Positions 7,733 to 14,936 of a stretch of DNA of 38,368 nucleotides are shown here, one piece after another. Under the pieces are notes generated by a model, which saw only the letters and a list, made by a program, of their open reading frames with translations, had not been told where the DNA came from and made no database searches. Each line of letters starts with the position of its first letter. Position 1 is the first letter of the stretch. The stretch is taken from contig JAJEDS010000171.1 in NCBI GenBank assembly GCA_022821365.1, positions 1 to 38,368 of the forward strand, written 5' to 3'. The stretch is from Dehalococcoidia bacterium. Lineage in GTDB: Bacteria > Chloroflexota > Dehalococcoidia > Lucifugimonadales > UBA3495. The position numbers were made by a program, and so were the translations under genes.

Positions 7733-9490
7733 CTATCGCCCCATCGCGTAGTTATCCCGCCGCAGGTCCGCCCCCACCTCCAGGGTTTCCCGCTGCCGGT
7801 TGATGGTGATGGCGTTCAGGGCGCCCATGCGCGGCGTCCAGTCGTCCCACACGTCCACCTTGTGGCCCCGGCGTTCCAACTCCTTGATAGTCTCCGGGTC
7901 AATACGGCCCTCGGCCGACATGGCCGCCGGGGTGTACCCGTGGGGGAAGCCGGAATCGGGGAAGCTCCAGCTGGCCACCCGGGGCTGCTCGATGGCCTGC
8001 TGCACGTCCATGCCGAACTCCGCCACGTTCAGGAACAACTGCGTCATCGACTGGCACTGGACGTCGCCGCCTGGGGTGCCGAAGGGCATCCACAGCTTGC
8101 CGTCGCGGAAGGCCATGGCGGGATTGGGCGTCAGGCGGGGCCGCTTGCCGGGCATCAGGCAGGCCGGATGGTCCCGGTCTAGCCACGTCTGGTAGCCCCG
8201 GGTGGACATGGCGAAGCCCAGGCCCGGTACTGCCGCCGCGCTGCCGATCCCGTCGCTGGGCGTGGCCGAAAAGCCGTTGCCCCACCGGTCCACCACGCAG
8301 ACGTAGCTGGTGTCCGGCTCCGCCGCGCCGGCCACCGGCTCCGGGTGTGCCGGCTTTACGCCGTTTCCGCCGTACCCCTGGTAGGCCCAGGGGTCTCCCG
8401 CCTTCGGCATGTCCGGGCAGGCACGGGACGGGTCGATTTCCTGGCGGCGCTGGGCGGCATAGTCCGGGTCCAGCAGGCCCTTCATGGGCACGTTGACGAA
8501 GTCCGGGTCGCCATAGTAGGAATGGCGGTCGGCGAAGGCCAGCTTCAGCGACTCGATCAACGTGTGCAGGTAGTCCGGACTGTTGTGCCCCATCTCCTTC
8601 AGGTCAAAGCCCGACAGGATTCCCAGGGCCTGGATGGTGGTGGGACCCTGGCACCAGGGGCCGCACGTAAACACTTCGATACCCTTGTAGTCGATGGAAG
8701 CCGGTGGTTCCAGCTTGGCCTCAAAGGACTCCATGTCCTCCAGAGACATCAGCCCTCCCTGGGCGCGGTTGAACTCCACCATCTTGTGGGCCAGGTCGCC
8801 CCGGTAGAACAGGTCGCGGGCCGCCTGGATGGCCATAACCCGCCCCTTGCCGGACGCTGCCCGTTCCGCTGAAATCAGTCGCTTGAAGGTATTGGCCAGT
8901 TCCTTCTGGACGGCCACTCCGCCGGTCTCCAGGGCCTTGCCGCCGGGGAAGAAAACGTCCAGCGTGCTGCCCCAGATGCGGGGGTCGCGGCTGCCGTTGG
9001 CGAACTTCTCCTCCTCCCTGGCCAGGGCGCGGTGCAGGGACTGGGGGATGGGGAAGCCCCTCTCCGCCAGTTCCAGGGCGGGAGTAACCACCTGCCGGAA
9101 GGTCATGGTTCCGTAGAACTGGATGGCCGTCAGCCAGGCGTCGGCCGCCGACGGGGTTACCGTGCGCAGCACTCCGCCGGGCAGTTGGCCGCCGTGGTTA
9201 GCCTCGAAGTAGTCCACGCTGGCGGCCTTGGGCCAGCGACCCAGGCCGGCGATGGTTACCGTCTCGCCCCGGCCTGCGTCATGCACCATGATGGGGGCCA
9301 CGCCGCCAAAGCTGGTGTACTGGGGCAGGGTAACGTTAAGCGCAATGCCCGCCGCCACGCCGGCGTCGGTGGCGTTGCCCCCCTCCTCCAGAATGCGGTA
9401 GGCCGCGGCCGTAGCCAGGTAGTGGCCCGCTGCCGCCATGTGGGTCCGCCCCGAAATCAGGGGCCGGTAAGTCCTCAGTCCCAGCGCCAT
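7733..9490 (-). CDS. Gamma-glutamyltransferase family Ntn hydrolase
   Basis: This 585-aa protein of the GGT fold would self-cleave to free an N-terminal nucleophile. The expected threonine is in EPDTSYVCVVDRWGN (Thr394), close to the size-typical subunit boundary. Other GGT features are EEGGNATDAGVAAGIALNV (35-53), SFGG, PSAADAW, GPWCQGPTTIQAL and FGTPGGDVQCQ. The nucleophile motif is DTSY rather than the DTTH/QTTH of well-studied GGTs, so it belongs to a divergent GGT-like branch whose substrate may not be glutathione. No signal peptide is visible, unlike periplasmic GGTs. The ATG follows GGAGG by seven bases. Confidence 0.92.
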   Translation of the reverse strand: MALGLRTYRPLISGRTHMAAAGHYLATAAAYRILEEGGNATDAGVAAGIALNVTLPQYTSFGGVAPIMVHDAGRGETVTIAGLGRWPKAASVDYFEANHGGQLPGGVLRTVTPSAADAWLTAIQFYGTMTFRQVVTPALELAERGFPIPQSLHRALAREEEKFANGSRDPRIWGSTLDVFFPGGKALETGGVAVQKELANTFKRLISAERAASGKGRVMAIQAARDLFYRGDLAHKMVEFNRAQGGLMSLEDMESFEAKLEPPASIDYKGIEVFTCGPWCQGPTTIQALGILSGFDLKEMGHNSPDYLHTLIESLKLAFADRHSYYGDPDFVNVPMKGLLDPDYAAQRRQEIDPSRACPDMPKAGDPWAYQGYGGNGVKPAHPEPVAGAAEPDTSYVCVVDRWGNGFSATPSDGIGSAAAVPGLGFAMSTRGYQTWLDRDHPACLMPGKRPRLTPNPAMAFRDGKLWMPFGTPGGDVQCQSMTQLFLNVAEFGMDVQQAIEQPRVASWSFPDSGFPHGYTPAAMSAEGRIDPETIKELERRGHKVDVWDDWTPRMGALNAITINRQRETLEVGADLRRDNYAMGR

Positions 9491-10104
9491 GTCAGCACCT
9501 CCAGAGCTTCTTTACAGGACAATCTCATACCAGGCTCGGGAATACCCCGGTCTTCTCCCCGCCGGCTGGAACCTCGCAGCGTAAGACCCCGCGTTGCCCC
9601 GCCGTCGGAAACCTCCGTGCGGAAATTCCCTTCCTTCCCCCCTTGCCAACCTGCATAACCCATCTTCACCATAAAACCATGACCCAATCACAACCCTTCC
9701 CCAACCGTAGGGCCGCACGGCCATGCGCTCATTCCCCATCTTTCGTAGGGGCGGCCCTTGTGGCCGCCCTGGACAAGGCCCAGGCTTCTGTAGGGGCAGA
9801 CCTATGTGTCTGCCCTGCCCCGGGGCGAACCCCCCCAAAACGGGCCAAAACGGAACCAAATGGAACCATTATCAAAAAATTCCCAGCTTCGTGCCCCTTC
9901 GTGTCCTTCGTGGATAAATCCCCCCAAAACGGGCCAAAACGGAACCAAATGGAACCATTATCAAAAAATTCCCGGCTTCGTGCCCCTTCGTGTCCTTCGT
10001 GGATAAATCCCCAAAAACGGGCCAAAATGGAACCAAATGGAACGATTATCAAGAAATTCCCATTAGTGAACATTCGTCCGCCGCGGCGGATTCGTGGATA
10101 AACA
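9491..10104. repeat. Repeat-rich intergenic region with three 89-bp tandem units
   Basis: There is no credible gene in these 614 bases; the ORFs in the track are translations of repeats. Two family-C palindromes (GTAGGGGCGGCC... near 9745 and GTAGGGGCAGACC... near 9791) are followed by three tandem units of about 89 bp starting at 9831, 9920 and about 10008. Each unit has CGGGCCAAAACGGAACCAAA, then TGGAACCATTATCAAAAAAT, then the family-B end CTTCGTGTCCTTCGTGGATA. The third copy is degenerate and carries a GTCCGCCGCGGCGGA palindrome. Confidence 0.8.
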
Positions 10105-11187
10105 TCAATTCAAATCGGCCAGGCGGGGCATGACGTCTTTGGCCAGGGTGGTTACCGAGTTGACCCAGCCTTCCTCCGGGTCCCATTCGTGGCCCATGGC
10201 CAGCAGCACGCCGAAGCCGCCCACGTCCTGGTGCATCTGCCGTATCTTTTCCGTTACGTCGTCGGGGCTGCCGACGATCCAGACGTTGTCCACCAGGTAC
10301 TCCGGGGTTATAGCCTCGTCGGGAATGTCGGAATCGGTCTTGAACAGGCTCAAAGCTTCCATGTACTGCATCAGTGGGATGAAGTACTGGCGGAAGTCCC
10401 GGCCAATGGTGCCGTTCAGCACTTCGTCCCTGGCCTGCTCGGTGGTCTCGGCGACGTAGATTTCCCGGGCGATACGCCATTCCGAGCGGTCTGGAGTGCG
10501 GCCCGTTACCGCCGCGCCGGCCTCCACCGCCTCCCAGTGGCTCTTCAGGGTTACCGGCGGCACCAGGTTGATGCTCAGGGGCAGCCACCCCTTCTCCCCG
10601 GCCAGCAGCAGGGTGTCGGACCTGGCCGATACGCCGGCCACGCCGATGGGCGGGTGGGGCTTCTGGTAGGGGGTAACGTGGAACTGAAGCCCGATTTCCG
10701 GCACGGGTTCATGTATGGCGAACTTCCAGTAAGGGTGCTGGTAATCGCCGGGCCGGTGGTTCTCCCACATGTCCAGGATCAGCTCGATCATCTGGCGGGA
10801 CATTCCCCGGTGGGCGCCCTGGGAAGCGTCCATGCCGAAGACCTCAAAGTCGCCGGGGAAGCCGCCGGAGCCCACGCCCCAGTAGAAGCGGCCCCGGGCC
10901 AGGTTGTCCAGCTGGGCCACCCGGTGGGCGATCATGAAGGGGTCGTGATTGGGCATGCAGGTAACGCCGGTGCCAAATACTATGTTCTTCGTGCGGGGCA
11001 GGGCGGCGGCAATGAACTGGTCGGGGGCGGGAATGTTCTCCCACACGGTGGTGAAGTGTTCGCCGATCCACGCCTCGCAGTAGCACAGGCGGTCCAGGGT
11101 CTCCATCTGCACCAGGTCCGATTCCAGGGTGGCGGAAAGGTCGGAGCCGGGCGGGTGGAGCGGCATAGTGAAGTAACCCAGTCGCAT
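10105..11187 (-). CDS. LLM class flavin-dependent oxidoreductase (luciferase-like)
   Basis: From ATG 11187 (after AAGGAGG at five bases) the protein is 360 aa. MRLGYFTMPLHPP starts the TIM barrel. CEAWIGEHFT, PRTKNIVFGTGVTCMPNHDP, RVAQLDNLARGRFYWGVGSG and PPIGVAGVSARS are the class-typical strands of bacterial luciferase-like monooxygenases and F420-dependent reductases. The LDNLARGRF.WGVG segment binds the flavin phosphate. It probably uses FMNH2 or F420; sequence alone does not decide. A limonene/alkane monooxygenase-like role is possible. It reads toward the repeat cluster at 9491-10104 and is divergent from the Cys/HTH gene. Confidence 0.92.
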   Translation of the reverse strand: MRLGYFTMPLHPPGSDLSATLESDLVQMETLDRLCYCEAWIGEHFTTVWENIPAPDQFIAAALPRTKNIVFGTGVTCMPNHDPFMIAHRVAQLDNLARGRFYWGVGSGGFPGDFEVFGMDASQGAHRGMSRQMIELILDMWENHRPGDYQHPYWKFAIHEPVPEIGLQFHVTPYQKPHPPIGVAGVSARSDTLLLAGEKGWLPLSINLVPPVTLKSHWEAVEAGAAVTGRTPDRSEWRIAREIYVAETTEQARDEVLNGTIGRDFRQYFIPLMQYMEALSLFKTDSDIPDEAITPEYLVDNVWIVGSPDDVTEKIRQMHQDVGGFGVLLAMGHEWDPEEGWVNSVTTLAKDVMPRLADLN

Positions 11188-11280
11188 AACCGCCTCCTTA
11201 GGTAGCAAGGGAATTTGGCGTAAGTATAGTGTATGTGCAGGGGGTAATGAAAGACGAGCGAGTCAGGCCCGGGCCGCATG

Positions 11281-11330
11281 GAGACTCTCCGCGCTCCTCT
11301 GCGTCCTCTGCGCCTCTGCGGTGAAAGGAA
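11281..11330. repeat. Family-A repeat, single arm
   Basis: CTCCGCGCTCCTCTGCGTCC then TCTGCGCCTCTGCGGTGAAA repeats a CTCTGCG(C/T) unit with a spacing of seven to nine bases. It is one arm of the hairpin family seen complete at 7653 and 26491. It lies between the divergent LLM oxidoreductase and the SOS-like promoter. Confidence 0.6.
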
Positions 11331-11403
11331 TCCGCAAAATGCGATGCCCTGCACAACTGACTAAACTCTCAAAAATTGACCAAAAAAACGCTCGAAAAAC
11401 CCA

Positions 11404-11433
11404 TTGACACTATCAGAACAGCCGTTCTATACT
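11404..11433 (+). promoter_or_regulatory. Sigma-70-like promoter of the Cys/HTH gene
   Basis: TTGACA (11404-11409) and TATACT (11428-11433) are separated by 18 bases, near-consensus for a housekeeping sigma factor. The inverted-repeat operator AGAACAGCCGTTCT occupies the spacer and touches the -10, so a bound repressor would block polymerase. Transcription would start near 11440, about 38 bases before the ATG. Confidence 0.75.
11415..11428 (+). promoter_or_regulatory. LexA/SOS-box-like operator 1
   Basis: AGAACAGCCGTTCT is a GAAC-N4-GTTC dyad with five-base arms. The LexA box of Gram-positive bacteria is CGAAC-N4-GTTYC, and Dehalococcoides is reported to use that same type. It sits between -35 and -10, the usual place for a repressor site. 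Binding is inferred from sequence only. Confidence 0.55.
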
Positions 11434-11445
11434 CATCCTGCAATT

Positions 11446-11460
11446 AGAACAAACGTTTGT
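11446..11460 (+). promoter_or_regulatory. LexA/SOS-box-like operator 2
   Basis: AGAACAAACGTTTG fits GAAC-RNRY-GTTY fully and also contains the perfect 12-base palindrome ACAAACGTTTGT (11449-11460). It begins 31 bases, about three helical turns, after operator 1, so the two could be bound on one DNA face. It lies in the leader just before the gene. Confidence 0.55.
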
Positions 11461-11477
11461 GCAAGCAGGTGAGAGAA

Positions 11478-11813
11478 ATGACAATGACAGCAGTTTTGAC
11501 AGGTAGGAACGAACTCACAGACGCCATACCGGAGTTTTGCCACTACGAGGACACGGGCTGCGAGGTGTCCGCCGCCTGCCTCGACTGCCCCCTTCCCCGG
11601 TGCAAGTTCGACGACCCGGCCTGGTACCAGCGGAACCGTCGGCTGGCGCGGGACTTCAGGGTGATGTACACCATCCAGCAGGAGAGCCTTTCCATGGAAG
11701 AGGCGGCGGAACGGTTCTCGGTCACCGTGCGGACTATCTTCCGCATCCTGCAGCGGTGCCGCAATGCCATGTCTGCGGTGGATGGCCAGAACATTGCGGC
11801 CTTTGCGGCTTAG
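11478..11813 (+). CDS. Small Cys-cluster plus HTH protein, SOS-box-controlled
   Basis: A 111-aa protein not assigned to a named family. It has two parts. A cysteine region CHYEDTGCEVSAACLDCPLPRC (five cysteines besides the first) could bind zinc or an iron-sulfur cluster. It is followed by a helix-turn-helix ESLSMEEAAERFSVTVRTIF that resembles the DNA-recognition part of sigma-factor or resolvase-type HTHs. ATG 11478 is preceded by AGGTGA at five bases; TTG 11457 would fall inside operator 2. With the promoter and two GAAC-N4-GTTY sites it looks like a DNA-damage-inducible regulator. That role is an inference from the operators. Confidence 0.75.
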   Translation: MTMTAVLTGRNELTDAIPEFCHYEDTGCEVSAACLDCPLPRCKFDDPAWYQRNRRLARDFRVMYTIQQESLSMEEAAERFSVTVRTIFRILQRCRNAMSAVDGQNIAAFAA

Positions 11814-11842
11814 CTCCGCAACTGCCCCTGTTAAACATAAAC

Positions 11843-11867
11843 CGGGGCGGGCCTGAAGCCCGCCCCG
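11843..11867. terminator. Hairpin between convergent genes
   Basis: CGGGGCGGGC, a five-base loop CTGAA, then GCCCGCCCCG: a perfect 10-bp GC stem between the ends of the Cys/HTH gene and the acyl-CoA dehydrogenase. There is no long T tract, so it is terminator-like rather than a textbook intrinsic terminator. Confidence 0.6.
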
Positions 11868-11893
11868 ATTGAATCATTGGACACGTAAGAGGT

Positions 11894-13069
11894 CTAGCCT
11901 CTCGGCAACCCCAGGCCCCGGCTGGCTATGATGTTTCGCTGCACTTCCGAGGTGCCTGCCGCAATCTTGTGGGAGAAGCTGGTCATCCAGTGCTCCTGGA
12001 TGCGGCCCCGTAGCGGCGCAAACTTGTCATTGCGGTCCAGCGCCCCGTACAGGCCCAGAATCTCCATGCCGGCAAGGGTTACCCGCTGCAGGGTTTCGCT
12101 GCCGAACACCTTGCTCATTGAGGCTTCCTTGTTGGGCACCAGGCCCTGTCCCTGCATCCAGGCCACGTTGTAGGCCATCAGCCGGGCCACCTCGCACTCG
12201 ATATACCGGTCGGTCAGCAGGTTGCGCACCCAGGGGGTCTGCAGCATGGGCTGGCCGTTCTGGTTTGTCTCGGCGGCGTAGTTCTTCACCTCGTCCAGCA
12301 GGCGGCGCCCCATGGCCGAGTAGTCAATGCCGGAACGCTCAAAGTCCAGCAGGGTAACGGCCACGTACCAGCCCCGGTTCTCCTCGCCCACCACGTTGCC
12401 CACCGGCACACGCACGTTGTCGAAGATAATCTGGTTGAACTCGTGGCCGCCGGCCATGTTGATGATGGGCCGCACCTGGATGCCCGGTGTCTTCATGTCC
12501 ACCAGGATGAAGGAGATGCCCCGGTGCTTGGGCGCGTCGGGGTCGGTGCGGGCCAGCAGCATAATCCAGTCGGCCCGGTGGCCCAGGGTGGTCCAGATCT
12601 TGGCGCCGTTTATCACGTACTCGTCGCCGTCCCGAACGGCGCGGGTGCTCAGGGAGGCCAGGTCGGAGCCGGACTCGGGTTCGCTGTAGCCCTGGCACCA
12701 CTGCACCTCGCCCCGGGCCACGGGCTGCAGGTGCGCCTGCTTCTGCTCCTCGTTGCCGTGAATCATCAGGGTGGGGCCCAGCATCCGGACGCCGAAGATG
12801 TCGCGGCCGGGTGCGCGCATGTAGGCCAGTTCTTCGTTGTAGATGGCCGAACGAACGGGGGAGGCGTCCTGGCCGCCGTACTCGCTGGGCCAGTGCATGG
12901 TCAACCAGCCGTTCTGGGCCATCTTGCGGCGCATATCCCGGGTCAGTTCCCAGTTCCACTCCTCGGGCCAGCGGCCGCCTCCCTCCCAGTCCGGGGGCAG
13001 TTCCCGCTGCACAAAGTCGCGCAACTCCTGGCGAAAGGCGTCGTCTTCGGGGGTAAATCTAAAGTCCAC
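11894..13069 (-). CDS. Acyl-CoA dehydrogenase family protein
   Basis: This 391-aa flavoprotein should introduce a double bond alpha-beta to an acyl-CoA thioester using FAD. Features: the N-terminal helical domain DFRFTPEDDAFRQELRDFV, the substrate/FAD strand region WCQGYSEPESGSDLASLSTRA (about 125-145), GDEYVINGAKIWTTLGHRADW, and the C-terminal helical domain ending FSHKIAAGTSEVQRNIIASR. Length is normal. The start is GTG after GGGAGG at five bases. Downstream of a Lrp-type effector domain gene on the same strand, it may respond to an amino acid or acyl metabolite. Substrate chain length cannot be judged. Confidence 0.95.
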   Translation of the reverse strand: MDFRFTPEDDAFRQELRDFVQRELPPDWEGGGRWPEEWNWELTRDMRRKMAQNGWLTMHWPSEYGGQDASPVRSAIYNEELAYMRAPGRDIFGVRMLGPTLMIHGNEEQKQAHLQPVARGEVQWCQGYSEPESGSDLASLSTRAVRDGDEYVINGAKIWTTLGHRADWIMLLARTDPDAPKHRGISFILVDMKTPGIQVRPIINMAGGHEFNQIIFDNVRVPVGNVVGEENRGWYVAVTLLDFERSGIDYSAMGRRLLDEVKNYAAETNQNGQPMLQTPWVRNLLTDRYIECEVARLMAYNVAWMQGQGLVPNKEASMSKVFGSETLQRVTLAGMEILGLYGALDRNDKFAPLRGRIQEHWMTSFSHKIAAGTSEVQRNIIASRGLGLPRG

Positions 13070-13160
13070 GGTAACCTCCCCGTTTGTCGGAGGATGCTGG
13101 CCTCGGCGGCCAGGCCAGGCTTGCGGGTAAGGCCGCCCAACCTGCGGCGGCCCTCACCGA

Positions 13161-13397
13161 TTAAAGGTCAACTACAGGATAAGAGGTAGCGCGAACGATG
13201 CCGTTGATGGTGTGGACTTTCTCCGTTACCAGTATGCCTACCTGGGTAAAGTCCGCCACGTTGATGACCGCAATGACGTCGAAAGGCCCGGTTACCACGT
13301 CCGCCGAATCGATACCTTCCACGGCCCGCAGCGACGTCACTACGTCCCGGGTGGTCCCAATTGCAGTCTCTACCAGCAGATAAGCCTTGATTGCCAT
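13161..13397 (-). CDS. Stand-alone Lrp/AsnC effector-binding (RAM) domain
   Basis: This 78-aa protein, MAIKAYLLVETAIGTTRDVV... VEGIDSADVVTGPFDVIAVI, is the RAM/ACT-like ligand-binding half of Lrp/AsnC regulators without the N-terminal HTH. Such single domains form decamers and bind amino acids; some act on other transcription factors. The ATG follows GAGAGG at six bases. It precedes the acyl-CoA dehydrogenase by 91 bases in the same direction, so it may regulate or be co-transcribed with it. A frame-broken full-length Lrp is unlikely because a good ribosome site and start are present. Confidence 0.85.
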   Translation of the reverse strand: MAIKAYLLVETAIGTTRDVVTSLRAVEGIDSADVVTGPFDVIAVINVADFTQVGILVTEKVHTINGIVRATSYPVVDL

Positions 13398-13513
13398 TTG
13401 CTACCTCTCAAAAGCGTCTATTTGGTCGTCCGGCTAATTCTAAGGCGGCCCCAATCTAGTGTCAATTAAGGCTGGCGCATCCGCCGCGCGTCCCCTTGAT
13501 GCAAATTGTCCTC

Positions 13514-13530
13514 GATTCGTGGATAATTGA
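13514..13530. repeat. Family-B repeat fragment upstream of Uma2
   Basis: GATTCGTGGATAATTGA matches the end of the family-B unit (TTCGTGGATAA) found in the 9831-10100 array. It lies 25 bases before the first Uma2 gene. Confidence 0.5.
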
Positions 13531-13554
13531 GCAAACACGCATGGAGTGACGGTT

Positions 13555-14106
13555 ATGGTTTCCAAGCCCCGACTGGTAACCGCCGAGGAACTGCTGGATA
13601 TGCCCCACGACGGGTATCACTACGAACTGGTGAGAGGTGAGTTGCGAAAAATGGCGCCTGCTGGTTACAGACACGGAAAGTCCGCAGGAAATATCAATGG
13701 TGTGCTTTTTGTTCATGTGACGGCCAACAACCTTGGCACGGTCCCTACAGCAGAGACTGGCTTCTTGCTGGCTTCGGACCCTGACCTGGTGCGCGTACCG
13801 GATGTGGCCTTCGTCCGCCGGGAACGCGAGGAGGCCGTAGGCATAATGGATGGCTTCTTCCCCGGACCTCCCGACTTGGCCATAGAGGTAATTTCACCCT
13901 ACGACCGTTATTCAGAAGTCGAAGAGAAGGTGTCGGACTGGCTGGCTGCCGGTACGCTCATGGTGGTTGTAGTTGACCCTCGCCGGCGCACGGCCAGCGT
14001 ACGTCTCCCTGGCCAGGCTCCGGTAACCCTTACCGAGCATGACACTCTCGACGGCGGCGATGTTGTTCCCGGGTGGAGCATGCCCGTCGCTGATATTTTC
14101 GCCTAA
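13555..14106 (+). CDS. Uma2 family (DUF820) restriction-endonuclease-like protein
   Basis: This 183-aa protein has the Uma2 plan: LVTAEELLDMPHDGYHYELVRGEL (7-30), then ETGFLLASDPDLVRVPDVAFVRR. The PD-(D/E)xK-type core is PDLAIEVISPYDRYSEVEEK, followed by VVVVDPRRRT and a C-terminal VVPGWSMPVADIFA. Uma2 proteins are expanded in cyanobacteria and Chloroflexota and have no settled function; a nuclease role is predicted from the fold. ATG 13555 has GGAG eight bases upstream; the GTG at 13546 overlaps that site and is not preferred. By eye about 70% identical to the copy at 19127-19678, and the same length. Confidence 0.92.
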   Translation: MVSKPRLVTAEELLDMPHDGYHYELVRGELRKMAPAGYRHGKSAGNINGVLFVHVTANNLGTVPTAETGFLLASDPDLVRVPDVAFVRREREEAVGIMDGFFPGPPDLAIEVISPYDRYSEVEEKVSDWLAAGTLMVVVVDPRRRTASVRLPGQAPVTLTEHDTLDGGDVVPGWSMPVADIFA

Positions 14107-14164
14107 GCGGTTTCTCAACCTTGAGCTGGCACGCCTTTCTGTGATTAACCAACAGACAACTCCC

Positions 14165-14884
14165 ATGTATCTGCTGTCCAACAGCGCCCCGGAACTGGGC
14201 CTGTCCCTGGACGCCGTCCAACTGGCCCAGTTCGAGACCTATTATCGTGAACTGGCCGACTGGAACACCCGCATGAACCTCACCTCGGTCATAGACTACG
14301 CCGAGGTCCAGGTCAAGCATTTCCTCGATTCCCTTACCGTACTTCCGGCGCTGGGCGACTCGTTTCCCCAGAACGCCCGAGTCGTGGACGTGGGCGCCGG
14401 GGCCGGTTTCCCCGGCCTGCCTCTGAAGCTCACCTGCCCCGGCATCAGCCTTGCCCTGGTGGAGTCCACCGGCAAGAAGGCCGGTTTCCTCTCCCACGTC
14501 GTTGAAACCCTTGACCTGTCCGGCGTTGATGTGTACACCGGCCGCGCCGAGGAACTCGCCCACCGCCCGGAGTTGCGGGGCAGTTATGACCTGGTTCTGG
14601 CCCGGGGCCTGGCCCGACTGCCAACTTTGTTGGAGTACACCCTTCCCTTCACCTGCCAGGGCGGGCTGGTGGCCGCCTGGAAGCACGGCGGCGAGGGCCT
14701 GAAAACCGAACTGGATTCAGCGCGCAATGCCCTGCGGGTGTTGGGCGGACGGGTCAAGTCCATCTACCCCGTCAAGGCAACCGGGCTTGAGGACAACAGG
14801 GTGGTGGTAGTAATACAGAAGATGAGAGAAACACCTGAAGAGTACCCGAGAAGGACGGGAGCGCCCAGAAAGCAGCCACTGTAA
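14165..14884 (+). CDS. rsmG: 16S rRNA (guanine-527-N7)-methyltransferase RsmG
   Basis: This 239-aa SAM-dependent methyltransferase modifies G527 in 16S rRNA. Visible family features: YYRELADWNTRMNLTSVID (N-terminal helices), KHFLDSLTVLPAL, the SAM loop VVDVGAGAGFPGLPLKL (about 77-93), ALVESTGKKAGFLSHVVETL (binding of the adenosine), ARGLARLPTLLEYTLPFT and the C-terminal YPRRTGAPRKQPL. The ORF can be extended to 14039, but the extra N-terminus overlaps Uma2 in another frame and is not RsmG-like, so ATG 14165 is chosen although its ribosome site is weak. Usually near gidA/parA in other bacteria; here it follows Uma2. Confidence 0.95.
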   Translation: MYLLSNSAPELGLSLDAVQLAQFETYYRELADWNTRMNLTSVIDYAEVQVKHFLDSLTVLPALGDSFPQNARVVDVGAGAGFPGLPLKLTCPGISLALVESTGKKAGFLSHVVETLDLSGVDVYTGRAEELAHRPELRGSYDLVLARGLARLPTLLEYTLPFTCQGGLVAAWKHGGEGLKTELDSARNALRVLGGRVKSIYPVKATGLEDNRVVVVIQKMRETPEEYPRRTGAPRKQPL

Positions 14885-14885
14885 T

Positions 14886-14918
14886 GTTCGTGGTTATTCT
14901 TGCCTATTCGTGGATAAC
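14886..14918. repeat. Family-B repeat fragment
   Basis: TTCGTGGTTATTCTTGCCTA then TTCGTGGATAACTGA resembles the ends of the 9831 array unit. It fills the gap between rsmG and the epimerase gene. Confidence 0.5.
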
Positions 14919-14936
14919 TGAACCGGAGGAACAGCA

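Noticed and set aside
9831-10100. Possible CRISPR array
   Set aside because: Units are contiguous 89-bp tandem copies without unique spacers, and no cas gene is present.
9643-10101. Open reading frames of 66-152 aa in the repeat area
   Set aside because: They translate the 89-bp tandem repeat and palindromes in several frames; no ribosome site or family.
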